From contig DLGW01000016.1 in assembly GCA_002482885.1 (NCBI GenBank), positions 321,111 through 385,110 on the forward strand: DNA of 64,000 bases. The letters are read 5' to 3'. The position numbers were made by a program, and so were the translations under genes. Below, piece after piece: positions 16,466-26,126 of this stretch. The DNA comes from Flavobacteriaceae bacterium UBA7684 (GTDB taxonomy: Bacteria; Bacteroidota; Bacteroidia; Flavobacteriales; Flavobacteriaceae). Every line of letters begins with the position of its first letter. Within the stretch, counting starts at the first letter, position 1. A model generated the notes under the pieces. The model had not been told where the DNA came from. It worked only from the letters and a program-made list of their open reading frames with translations, and searched no databases.

Positions 16466-18085
16466 GTGAAAACAAAATTACTTTTATTACTACTGTTTTA
16501 TAGTTTTACATCTTTTGCACAAGTAGAAGATGCTTGGATTTTTTTTAAGGATAAACCTCAGGCTGATTTTTATCTGTCCAATCCTAGTTTAATACTTTCT
16601 TCAAAAGCACTCAGCAGAAGAGCCAAATTTGGTATCGCATTAAACGTTACAGACGCTCCATTAGAAAAATCTTACATTCAACAAATACAATTAATTAAAG
16701 AACTAAATGTATTAGCGACCTCTAAGTGGATGAATGCGATTCATGTTAAAGGAGAAGTTTCTGTAATTCAAACTTTACAAAATTTGCCTTTTGTTCAAAA
16801 AATAGAATGGGCAAATAAATCACGAGGTATTCAGTCTAAATTGATTTCGGAATATAAATATGTGAGCGATAGAAAAGCACAAAAACAATCCGAGGATTAT
16901 AATTACGGTAATGCTACTAATCAAATTCAAATGTTGAATGGACATTTGTTGCATCAGCAAGGATATACAGGTAAAGGAGTTGATGTGGCTATTTTTGATG
17001 CAGGTTTTATAGGAGTGAATACAACTAGTCCATTCGCTAACTTAAGAAATAATGGTCAAATAAAATCTACCTATAATTTAGTTGCCAGAAACAATAATGT
17101 ATATGAAGCAGATAAACATGGTACCCGAGTGCTTTCTTGTATGGCAGCTTATAGTTCGGGTAGTTATATAGGAACGGCTCCCGATGCAAATTATCATTTG
17201 TTTGTTACCGAGGATGTTGCTAAGGAAACGCCTCTAGAAGAATCCTTATGGGTAGAGGCTGCCGAAAAAGCAGATAGTTTGGGTGTAGATATAATTAATA
17301 CCTCTTTAGGGTATACCACTTTTGAGAATCCTGCGTATAATTATACGTATACAGATATGAATGGACAAACCTCATTCATAGCTCGAGGTTTAGAACAGGC
17401 TTTTGCTAAAGGTATTTTTTGTGTGGTTGCCGCAGGGAACGAAGGAGATGCCGTTTGGAAATATATTTCTACTCCAGCAGATGCAAGTCATGCTTTAACA
17501 GTGGGTTCTGTAAATTCAAATAAAGAATATTCAGCATTTAGTTCTATAGGCCCCAACGCTGATGGGATAATTAAACCTGATGTTGTAGCACAAGGACAAC
17601 AAGTATATGTGGTTAATGAGTCGGGCTCAGTCATTGCATCAAACGGAACTTCTTTTGCCGCTCCTATTACTTGTGGTTTAGTAGCCTGTTTACAACAAGC
17701 CTATCCTTTTATGCTTCCTTCGGAATTGTTGCTTAAGATTAAACAATCGGCACACATGTTTAATAATCCTAATTTTAATTATGGTTACGGTATACCTGAT
17801 TTTTATAAAGTATTAAATGAAAACTTGTCTATTCCTTTAATAATTGATGAATTCCAAGAATTTAAAATGTATCCGAATCCATTTACGTCTGAAATAACTA
17901 TTGAAAACACTAGTAAAGAGCCTTTTTGTGTAAAAGTTTACAATTTTCAGGGGCAATTAATTCTTGGTATAAAAGTGGAATACGGAACAGCAGTAGTAAA
18001 TACAACTGATTGGCAACAAGGTTTATATATGATTAGCATAGAAAATAAATCCACTAAAACGGTTAATAAGTTTGTTAAAAATTGA
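16466..18085 (+). CDS. Secreted subtilisin-like S8 peptidase with T9SS type A sorting domain
   Basis: 539 residues from a GTG start. A signal peptide (1-19, LLLLLLFYSFTSFAQ) and an inhibitor-like propeptide (about 20-150) precede the S8 domain. Its catalytic residues are all visible: D178 in VAIFDAGF, H218 in KHGTRVLS, oxyanion N325 in AAGNEG and S396 in NGTSFAAP. The C-terminal 75 residues (from about 465, FKMYPNPFTSEITIEN) make a type A Por tail, so the enzyme should reach the cell surface or medium. It lies 31 bp downstream of mnmA. Substrate specificity is unknown. Confidence 0.93.
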   Translation: MKTKLLLLLLFYSFTSFAQVEDAWIFFKDKPQADFYLSNPSLILSSKALSRRAKFGIALNVTDAPLEKSYIQQIQLIKELNVLATSKWMNAIHVKGEVSVIQTLQNLPFVQKIEWANKSRGIQSKLISEYKYVSDRKAQKQSEDYNYGNATNQIQMLNGHLLHQQGYTGKGVDVAIFDAGFIGVNTTSPFANLRNNGQIKSTYNLVARNNNVYEADKHGTRVLSCMAAYSSGSYIGTAPDANYHLFVTEDVAKETPLEESLWVEAAEKADSLGVDIINTSLGYTTFENPAYNYTYTDMNGQTSFIARGLEQAFAKGIFCVVAAGNEGDAVWKYISTPADASHALTVGSVNSNKEYSAFSSIGPNADGIIKPDVVAQGQQVYVVNESGSVIASNGTSFAAPITCGLVACLQQAYPFMLPSELLLKIKQSAHMFNNPNFNYGYGIPDFYKVLNENLSIPLIIDEFQEFKMYPNPFTSEITIENTSKEPFCVKVYNFQGQLILGIKVEYGTAVVNTTDWQQGLYMISIENKSTKTVNKFVKN

Positions 18086-18171
18086 TAAAATCGTGCCGAA
18101 CAACCCGAAAACACTATTGTTGATAAAATCAAAAATTGTTAATAAATATTTTTTTATTAAAAAATTATAAT

Positions 18172-18179
18172 TAGATTTG
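18172..18179 (+). promoter_or_regulatory. -7 box of the giant type B surface-protein locus
   Basis: TAGATTTG matches TAnnTTTG exactly. A start site just downstream would leave almost no leader for an ATG at 18191 but about 35 nt for the ATG at 18221, which supports the later start. An 11-bp direct repeat (TTGATAAAATC at 18082-18092 and 18120-18130) lies upstream, with its first copy overlapping the end of the peptidase gene. Confidence 0.55.
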
Positions 18180-18220
18180 AAGTTAAATTAATGTTAAGTA
18201 CAATTAAAACAGAACAACTC

Positions 18221-21200
18221 ATGGGGATTTTTACTTATACAAGTAGACAAAAGTTCTTCTTTTCTACAATGGTTTTCCTTTCAGGTTTCTTATCTGTGTG
18301 GGCGCAATGTCCAACAGTAAACGATGCAACGCCTTCGTTTTGTGATACGGATAGTCCAAGGATTTCTATGTTAAATTCTTCAGTGACTGACGGAGGTTCC
18401 GGAATTGCATGGTATGCAAACGAAACAGGAGGTTCTCCTTTGGCAGGAACGACACAATTAATTAATGGTACTACTTATTATGTAGATCAGGCAGCAGGTA
18501 GTTGTGGAGCCAGACAATCTGTGCAAGTAACTATTTATGCTACACCTTTAACAAAAGATAATAAAGCAGGTGTGGTAATTTGTATCACAGATCCAAATAA
18601 TTTACCAACGTTACAAGGAAGTATTATTACTTCTAATGAATTTATAGGGGTAGGTTTAAAATATTATGGAAGTGAATTTGGTCTTGAGCAATTATTAGGT
18701 ACTCACGTTTTAAGTGATGGGGAATTAATTTATGCTTCTCAGACCAATCCTGAAACAGGTTGTGAAACTACACGTGGCGTTTTAGAGATTATTTTTAGAA
18801 ATGCAACAACCCCGACAGGTGAATCTCCTCAGAATTTTTGTAATGATCCCGATGCGCCAGCTCCGTTATTATCAAATATAGTAACAGTAGGAGGTAATAC
18901 TTATTATGATTCTCCTACGGCAACCTTAAGATTGAATCCTAATACACCATTGCAGAGTGGGGTTACTTATTATATATCAAGAGTATCTGGTTCATGCGAA
19001 AGTGATCGATTACCCGTTGAAGTAACTTTAGATGAAATCTTGCAACCAGAAGCCAGTACACCTTTAGAATATTGTATTAACAACATTGCTCAAAATAATG
19101 TGAACTTGTTTGATCAGTTTACGATCAAACCTGCACAAACGGGTACTTGGAGTACAACCGCTCCAGTAGTTTTTACAAATCCAGCTGATTTTAATGGAAG
19201 TATTAATCTTTCTACTTTGTTAGAAGGTAGTTATACGTTTACATATACCGTACCTTCAACAACTACTTGTCCGGATCAGGTAAATACAGTAACGGTAAAT
19301 ATCGTTCCGTTACCTAACGCAGGTGAAGATGGAACTGCTAATTTCTGTACTGCAGGAGCTGCAGAAGATTTATTCACCTACTTGTTGCCTAAAAATACAG
19401 TTGCTCCAGAGGCTGGAGGAACATGGACGTTTAATGGAAATCCTCATAGCGGAACTTTTGATCCGTTAAACGATATAGCGGGTGTTTATACTTATACCGT
19501 AGAAAAAACTCCTTGTGATCCAGACACTGCAACAGTAACCGTAACTACAGATTCTCAAGTTAAAATAGGTTCAGGAAATACGGTAACTTATTGCGAAACT
19601 AAATTAGGAAGTATTCCAGTAGTAAATTTGTTTTCTGAAATTGTTGGAGAAACCGACACGAATGGAGTTTGGACAAACACTCAAGGAATCGCAATGGGAG
19701 GTTTAGATCACTTAAGAACGGTTGATCCAAACACTTTTACAGTAGAAGGAAGCCCTTATACTTTTACTTATACTTTACCTCAAGTAGGAATTTGCCCTCC
19801 TTTATCTACAACTGTTACGGTAGTAATAGAGCCGTTATTAATAGCGGGTGAAGATGGTACGGCAAAATTATGTTCTAATCAAAGTGCGGTGGATTTATTT
19901 ACCTATTTAGGTGGGACTCCTTCAGTTGGGGGTACTTGGACAGGGCCTTCTGCTTTAGTAAATGGAATGTTTGACCCTGCGGTTCATTTAGCAGGAACTT
20001 ATAAATATACAGTTAATAATGTAGACTGTGTGGATTCAGATGCTGATGTTGTAGTTACTATAGATCCTTTCGTAGATCCAGGAGTAAGCGGTTCGCTTTC
20101 ACCAATATGTGTGACCAACGTAGCCACTACAGCTCCTATTAATTTATTCGATAATTTAAGTGGAACACCTGCCATAACAGGTGTTTGGACTGGTCCTGTA
20201 GGATTTGTAATTAGCAACGATAACATAGGTACAGTTGATATTTCTGGAATGGATACTTCGGGTATTACTGAGCCGACTTCTTTAGTATTCACTTATACAG
20301 TTCCTTCTGCTGATGGGTGCGATAACTTTTCAACCGCAACAGTGACCATTCCAATAGAACCATTACCAAATGCAGGGTTGTCTAATCCAACCCCTGAACC
20401 TGTTTGTTCAGTAGGTGCTTTTGATTTAATGACTTTATTAGGAGGTACACCACAACAAAGTGGTTCATGGAGTTTTAATGGGGCTTCAGTAAACAATCCT
20501 TTAGATTTATCCACAGCACAATCAGGAACATATACCTACACCGTAATATCTATAGGTTGTAATGATACTAAAATAGCAACGGTAGAATTAAATGTTCAAT
20601 CGGCTCAAAATCCTGGTGAAAGTATAGCTATGCCAGCTTATTGTATTTCAGTTTTACCAACAGTTGCTCCATTTAATTTGTTTGACGAATTAGGGGGTGC
20701 TCCTTCGGTTGGTGGTACATGGTCTGGACCAATAGCCACTGCGGGTGCTCATTTAGGAACGGTAAATATTCAAACATTAGCCGCAGGCACACATGTATTT
20801 ACTTATACAATTGCTGCTGTTGGGGAGTGTCCTTTACAAAGCGCTACAGTTACTATTGTAATTAATGAGCAATTAAGTGCTGGTGAGAATAATTCTATAA
20901 CTGTTTGTTCAACAGGTGGCAATGTTGATTTGTTTTCTAGATTAAACGGCAATCCTAGTGCTGGCGGAATATGGACTTTTAACGGAAATCCTCACTCAGG
21001 AATTTTTAATCCATTGGCGGATGCTATTGGACAGTATAGATATAGAGTAGTTTCAGAAGGATGTTTTACACAAATAGCAACAGTAACAGTTGCTGTAGAT
21101 GTGGCTTCTAATCCAGGTGTAGGCGCTTCCAGAAATTTCTGCGAAACTCAATTAGGGACTTTAGGAAACTTAAACTTATTCAGTATTTTAACCAATAGTC

Positions 21201-24200
21201 CACAAACTACAGGTACATGGACAAGTTCTATAGCTACACAAGGCGGTCACTTAGGAACGGTTAATCTAGACGCATTAACTGTAGGAAGCTACACTTTTAC
21301 TTATACAACTCCTGCTAACGGAGTGTGTACTGCGCCATTTGCAACAGTAGTAATCAATATTGATCCTATACCAAATGCAGGTACAGCAGTTAATGGAGGA
21401 ATTCTAACAGTTTGTGCTTCCGATCCATCATTTAATTTAATGACTTTATTAACTGGCGCGCAATCAGGAGGAGCTTGGACGGTTGATGGAAATCCTGTAG
21501 CTTCAACTACATTTAATCCAGCCTCAAGCCCAGCGGGTGTTTATACTTATACCGTAACCTCATTAGGTTGCGTTGCAAATCAAACAGATACAGAATCCAT
21601 AACCATTAGTAAAACTCCTGCGCCAAATGCGGGTGAAAATGCAGTTAGGAATGTTTGTATTGACGATGTTGCTTCTTTAACCGCAATAAACTTACACGGT
21701 CTTTTAACTGGAAATCCTTCTAATACAGGAACATGGACTGGTCCTACACCAACATCAGGTGGACATTTGGGCACCGTAGATTTGTCTGGTTTAACGGTAG
21801 GGTCTTATGTTTATACTTATACGGTAGCTGGTTCGGGAGCATGTACAGAAGCAAGCAGAACGGTAACTATCGTTATAGATGATTTACCAAATGCAGGAAC
21901 TGCAACGGAATCATCGGTAAGTTTATGTTCTACAGATGCAAATATTGTTTTAACAGATTTATTAACTGATGCGCAATCAGGAGGGGTTTGGACGGTTAAT
22001 GGAAATGTGGTGCCTAATACGTTAGACCTTGCAACTGCAGTTTCTGGTACTTACCGATATACAGTAACTTCTTTAGGTTGTGGCGGTCAGCAAGACACAG
22101 AGGATGTTGTTATTAATATCCAACGTGGACCAGATTCAGGAACATCAGGAGCTGCTCGTAGAGTTTGTATTTCAAATGTTAATTCAACTTCTGTTCGATT
22201 ATTTGATTTGTTAGCAGGCACTCCAGAAGCAGATGGTTCTTGGTCAGCTAGTCCAGCGATTACAGGCACGGGTAGTGATGCTGTTTTAAATCTTTCGGGA
22301 TTTGTAGCAGGATCTTATGATTTTACTTATACAGTTAATGGTTTTGGAGCTTGTTCTAGTCCTTCTGAGACCACAGTTAGTGTAATTGTAGAACCATTAA
22401 ATCCATCTGAAGGAACAGTAATTTCTACTACTAATATCGTGTGTGCTTCACAAGCGCCGTTCGATTTACATGATTTATTACAGGGAGAAGACTTAGGAGG
22501 TACATGGATGTTTAATAGCGCTCCATTATCGTCTACCATTTTTAATCCAGCATCAAGTCTTGCGGGAACTTATTCTTATACTATTTCATCTTCTAGTTGT
22601 GGAGGTGGTCAATCAAGAACAAGTAATATAAATATTCAAATCAGAAATGTATTACCAGAATTAACTTCATTATCATTAGCTTCACAAAGAGTTTGTTCTG
22701 GAACTTCTGCAGCCATCAACTTTGAAGGGGTGGCTGACGCAGTGGTTACTTATCAAATTAATGGTGGAGCCAATCAAACCGTGCAATTAAATGGTTCGGG
22801 TATAGCTTCTGTTCAAACAGGAGCATTAAGTTCAAATATTACGGTTCGCGCAACTAGCGTAGCTTATCCAGGACCATTGTCTTGTTCGCAGCCCGTAGCA
22901 GGTGTGGCTGATGTAACGGTAACGGTGGAATCAAATGATCCTAAACAAGGTAGTGCGATTTCTCCACTTAATGTGGTTTGTTCAAGTCAAGCGGCTTTTG
23001 ATTTAAATACTTTATTACAAGGAGAAGATTTAGGTGGGGTCTGGTTATTTAACAACGCGCCTTTAGCTTCATCAACCTTTGATCCTGCGGTTAATCTTTC
23101 TGGGACTTATACTTATCGTGTAGAATCAACCAGTTGTAATATAAGACGTGAGTCTACGGTTGTTATTGACATAAGAAATACATTACCAATAGTAAATACG
23201 TTAGTAGCTACATCAACTTCTGTTTGTTCAGGTAACAGTACTTCGGTAACTTTTAATGGTTCGCCAGATGCAGTTGTTACTTATCAGATTAACGGAGGTA
23301 CTAATCAAACAGTTGTTTTAAATGATTCAGGTGTCGGAGTAGTTCCTACTGCTAATTTAAGTGCAGTAACTACTTATAAAGCGATTTCAGTAGCTTACCC
23401 AGGGCCTTTAGCTTGTTCACAACCAGCTAGTGCTACTGCTGAAACTACTATTTCTATTGATGCTTTACCAATAGCAACGATTTCGGGTACACAATCGGTT
23501 TGCGAGGGTTCTAATCCTACTATAACTATTACTGGTACTCCAAATGCTGTGGTAGCCTACAGAATTGGTTCGGGTAGCGAGATTGACTTGAATCTAGGTG
23601 CAACTGGTACACAAACCATAACGATTAACAATATTCAAGACACAGCAACTTATACTTTGGTTAGAGCAACTTCTGATAAAAATTGCCCTCAGGTTATTTC
23701 TAATCAGTCAGCCACTATAACCGTAAATAAATTTGTTAACCCAGTTATTAATGCGTCTAGTTTAACCGTTTGTAACGGAAGTGCAGGAAACCTAGTTGTT
23801 ACACCTAATGTAGCCAATGCCTTAGCGACTTTAACTTACAACATAGATGGTGGAGCTAATCAAACAGCAGTTTTAGATGCTTCAGGAACGGCAACTATTG
23901 TTACCGGTTCTTTAACACAAAACGCAATTATTAATCTATTAAGATTACAAACCGCTATTGATTGTGCAAGAGACTTAGTGAATGTTTCTTTCCCAATCAC
24001 AGTTACTCCGTTACCACAAGTAACTTCATTTACTGTTTCGAATGATAAAGTTTGTAGCGGAGGAAGTTCAATAGCAACTATACAAGGAACACCAAATGCC
24101 GCTGTAACTTATAATAACGGCATAGTTAGTAACACAGTAGTGTTAGACGGAAGCGGTGTGGGTACTATTACGTTAAATAATATTACTACAAACACTAGCT

Positions 24201-25138
24201 TAACTTTAATAAGTATTGCTAATACATGTAATAATTCAGCTACAGGAAGTATTTCTGTTGAGGTAATTCCATTACCAAATGTAGCGGCTGCAAATGTGTC
24301 TATCAATTCTTCTACAGTGTGTTATGAAACATCCAATACCGTTAGTATTTCTAATGCAACGGATTTAGATGGGGATTATGTAATCAATTATACCTTAACA
24401 GGTCCGCTAAATTTAAGTAGAAGCACAACGGTTAACTTTGCAGGAGGAGCTGGTTCTTTTGTAATTAATTCATCAGATATAAATGCTTCTGGTACAATTA
24501 CAGTTACTATTCAAGATATAGAAAGTGTATCAACTGGTTGTTCAGTTTCTGGGGCTACGTTTAATAATACTGTGAATTTTACAGTTTATCCACAAGTACC
24601 AGCGGCTACTTTAAAACCAAAAGGAGAAGCATTCTGTAGTAAAGAAAGTCCAGTTGTAGGTGCTTTAACGGCTAGATTAAATTTAGCACAAGGCACTATT
24701 GTTAGATGGTATGAGGAAAATACAGGAGGAAATCCTTTAGCAGATAACGTTTCCTTAATAAACGGAGAAACATACTATGCTGAAATTGAAAGTATTTCCA
24801 ACGGCTGTACTACAAGTTCTAGATTAGAAGTAATTGTAGATACCAATAAGTGTTTATTTATACCAGAAGGATTCTCGCCTAATGACGACGGTATTAATGA
24901 TTTACTGGTGTTTGAAAACTTAGAATATTATTATCCTGATTATTCGGTAGAGATCTACAACCGTTACGGTAATAAATTATACACAGGTAATGCTCAAACT
25001 AAACCTTGGGATGGTAGAGCAGGTCATGGCAGAATAGGCAGTGATGATATTTTACCTACAGGTGTTTACTTCTACATATTGAATTATAATGTAGCAGGTA
25101 AAGAGGCAAAACAAGGAGTAATATATTTGAGTAGATAA
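18221..25138 (+). CDS. Giant repetitive surface protein with gliding-motility-associated (T9SS type B) C-terminal domain
   Basis: About 2305 residues. A signal peptide (FFFSTMVFLSGFLSVWAQ) leads into about 22 beta-sandwich-like modules of 75-105 residues. Seven pairs alternate between an A module and a B module. A modules read C..., NLFD/NLFS, GxWxGP, HLGTV, FTYT. B modules read LCS..DLFxxL, GGxWTFNG, GxYxYTV. An eighth B module is flanked by six C modules (VCSG..., VTYQINGGxNQTV). A final Ig-like unit precedes the gliding-associated tail, which starts FIPEGFSPNDDGINDLL and ends GVIYLSR. The tail marks it as type B T9SS cargo, like SprB-type adhesins. The two following genes encode a SprF-like partner and an OmpA protein. 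It probably acts in adhesion or gliding; the exact role is inferred. An in-frame ATG at 18191 is an alternative start. Confidence 0.88.
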   Translation: MGIFTYTSRQKFFFSTMVFLSGFLSVWAQCPTVNDATPSFCDTDSPRISMLNSSVTDGGSGIAWYANETGGSPLAGTTQLINGTTYYVDQAAGSCGARQSVQVTIYATPLTKDNKAGVVICITDPNNLPTLQGSIITSNEFIGVGLKYYGSEFGLEQLLGTHVLSDGELIYASQTNPETGCETTRGVLEIIFRNATTPTGESPQNFCNDPDAPAPLLSNIVTVGGNTYYDSPTATLRLNPNTPLQSGVTYYISRVSGSCESDRLPVEVTLDEILQPEASTPLEYCINNIAQNNVNLFDQFTIKPAQTGTWSTTAPVVFTNPADFNGSINLSTLLEGSYTFTYTVPSTTTCPDQVNTVTVNIVPLPNAGEDGTANFCTAGAAEDLFTYLLPKNTVAPEAGGTWTFNGNPHSGTFDPLNDIAGVYTYTVEKTPCDPDTATVTVTTDSQVKIGSGNTVTYCETKLGSIPVVNLFSEIVGETDTNGVWTNTQGIAMGGLDHLRTVDPNTFTVEGSPYTFTYTLPQVGICPPLSTTVTVVIEPLLIAGEDGTAKLCSNQSAVDLFTYLGGTPSVGGTWTGPSALVNGMFDPAVHLAGTYKYTVNNVDCVDSDADVVVTIDPFVDPGVSGSLSPICVTNVATTAPINLFDNLSGTPAITGVWTGPVGFVISNDNIGTVDISGMDTSGITEPTSLVFTYTVPSADGCDNFSTATVTIPIEPLPNAGLSNPTPEPVCSVGAFDLMTLLGGTPQQSGSWSFNGASVNNPLDLSTAQSGTYTYTVISIGCNDTKIATVELNVQSAQNPGESIAMPAYCISVLPTVAPFNLFDELGGAPSVGGTWSGPIATAGAHLGTVNIQTLAAGTHVFTYTIAAVGECPLQSATVTIVINEQLSAGENNSITVCSTGGNVDLFSRLNGNPSAGGIWTFNGNPHSGIFNPLADAIGQYRYRVVSEGCFTQIATVTVAVDVASNPGVGASRNFCETQLGTLGNLNLFSILTNSPQTTGTWTSSIATQGGHLGTVNLDALTVGSYTFTYTTPANGVCTAPFATVVINIDPIPNAGTAVNGGILTVCASDPSFNLMTLLTGAQSGGAWTVDGNPVASTTFNPASSPAGVYTYTVTSLGCVANQTDTESITISKTPAPNAGENAVRNVCIDDVASLTAINLHGLLTGNPSNTGTWTGPTPTSGGHLGTVDLSGLTVGSYVYTYTVAGSGACTEASRTVTIVIDDLPNAGTATESSVSLCSTDANIVLTDLLTDAQSGGVWTVNGNVVPNTLDLATAVSGTYRYTVTSLGCGGQQDTEDVVINIQRGPDSGTSGAARRVCISNVNSTSVRLFDLLAGTPEADGSWSASPAITGTGSDAVLNLSGFVAGSYDFTYTVNGFGACSSPSETTVSVIVEPLNPSEGTVISTTNIVCASQAPFDLHDLLQGEDLGGTWMFNSAPLSSTIFNPASSLAGTYSYTISSSSCGGGQSRTSNINIQIRNVLPELTSLSLASQRVCSGTSAAINFEGVADAVVTYQINGGANQTVQLNGSGIASVQTGALSSNITVRATSVAYPGPLSCSQPVAGVADVTVTVESNDPKQGSAISPLNVVCSSQAAFDLNTLLQGEDLGGVWLFNNAPLASSTFDPAVNLSGTYTYRVESTSCNIRRESTVVIDIRNTLPIVNTLVATSTSVCSGNSTSVTFNGSPDAVVTYQINGGTNQTVVLNDSGVGVVPTANLSAVTTYKAISVAYPGPLACSQPASATAETTISIDALPIATISGTQSVCEGSNPTITITGTPNAVVAYRIGSGSEIDLNLGATGTQTITINNIQDTATYTLVRATSDKNCPQVISNQSATITVNKFVNPVINASSLTVCNGSAGNLVVTPNVANALATLTYNIDGGANQTAVLDASGTATIVTGSLTQNAIINLLRLQTAIDCARDLVNVSFPITVTPLPQVTSFTVSNDKVCSGGSSIATIQGTPNAAVTYNNGIVSNTVVLDGSGVGTITLNNITTNTSLTLISIANTCNNSATGSISVEVIPLPNVAAANVSINSSTVCYETSNTVSISNATDLDGDYVINYTLTGPLNLSRSTTVNFAGGAGSFVINSSDINASGTITVTIQDIESVSTGCSVSGATFNNTVNFTVYPQVPAATLKPKGEAFCSKESPVVGALTARLNLAQGTIVRWYEENTGGNPLADNVSLINGETYYAEIESISNGCTTSSRLEVIVDTNKCLFIPEGFSPNDDGINDLLVFENLEYYYPDYSVEIYNRYGNKLYTGNAQTKPWDGRAGHGRIGSDDILPTGVYFYILNYNVAGKEAKQGVIYLSR

Positions 25139-25143
25139 TAATT

Positions 25144-26109
25144 ATGAAAAAAGAATCAATCAACATGAAAAATAGTATCATGAAGAATATAATTTCTTTT
25201 GCAGTACTGCTTATATCCATAGTCAGTTTTGCGCAACAGGACGCTTTGTTTACTCAGTATATGTATAATATGAGCGTAATCAATCCGGCCTATGCAACTA
25301 ATAATCCTGGAGTAGTAAACTTTGGAGGATTATACAGAACCCAATGGGTAGGTATGGAAGGCGCTCCTAGAACGGGAACTTTCTTTGCACACACTCCTTT
25401 GAATGAAAAAGTAGAGGTAGGTTTATCATTTGTAAATGATCAAATAGGAGGGGGGATTATTAATCAAAATAATGTATTTGCCGATTTCGCCTACGTATTG
25501 CCTGTTTCAGATGAAGCTAAGTTATCGTTAGGTTTAAAAGCAGGTGCATCCTTCTTTAATTTAAGTGCTGCAGGTTTACAAAGAGGAGTAGAAGCTGATG
25601 GCGCTTTTGGGGATGTTAGCAAAGTATTACCCAATATTGGTGTGGGAGCTTTCTATTTTCATGATAGATATTATGTAGGTTTTTCAGCACCTAACTTATT
25701 GCAGAATCAAACAACTGCTGCAGTTAATGGAATTCAGACCTCCGTTCAAACCAAATCCATACATTACTTTTTAACAGGAGGTTATATTGTTGATTTAACA
25801 TCTAACTTAAAGTATAAACCAGCATTCATGTTCCGTTCAGTAATGTCTGCTCCAGTTTCCTTAGATATTACTAATAACGTTTTAATTAATGAAAAATTAG
25901 AATTAGGTATTGGTTATAGAATCAACGCAGCAGTTATTGGAAATGTGATTTTTAGTATTAAACCTAATTTAAGAATAGGTTACTCTTACGATTACAGCAC
26001 TAATAATTTGCAAAAACACAATTCAGGATCGCACGAGATTCTATTGTTATTCAATTTAGATGCCTTAAAACAATTTGGCAGTTACGACAAATCACCTAGG
26101 TTTTATTAA
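25144..26109 (+). CDS. PorP/SprF family type IX secretion outer-membrane protein
   Basis: 321 residues. A hydrophobic signal (IISFAVLLISIVSFAQQ) precedes the family hallmark ALFTQYMYNMSVINPAYA, then an outer-membrane beta-barrel with alternating strands and glycine-rich turns. PorP/SprF proteins are needed for secretion and surface attachment of specific T9SS type B cargo. The gene begins 5 bp after the giant type B protein, so it is very probably its dedicated partner. Three in-frame ATGs (25144, 25165, 25180) could start it; the last gives the most typical signal peptide, but 25144 is kept as the longest frame. Confidence 0.92.
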   Translation: MKKESINMKNSIMKNIISFAVLLISIVSFAQQDALFTQYMYNMSVINPAYATNNPGVVNFGGLYRTQWVGMEGAPRTGTFFAHTPLNEKVEVGLSFVNDQIGGGIINQNNVFADFAYVLPVSDEAKLSLGLKAGASFFNLSAAGLQRGVEADGAFGDVSKVLPNIGVGAFYFHDRYYVGFSAPNLLQNQTTAAVNGIQTSVQTKSIHYFLTGGYIVDLTSNLKYKPAFMFRSVMSAPVSLDITNNVLINEKLELGIGYRINAAVIGNVIFSIKPNLRIGYSYDYSTNNLQKHNSGSHEILLLFNLDALKQFGSYDKSPRFY

Positions 26110-26126
26110 AATAAAGTGTCACTACG

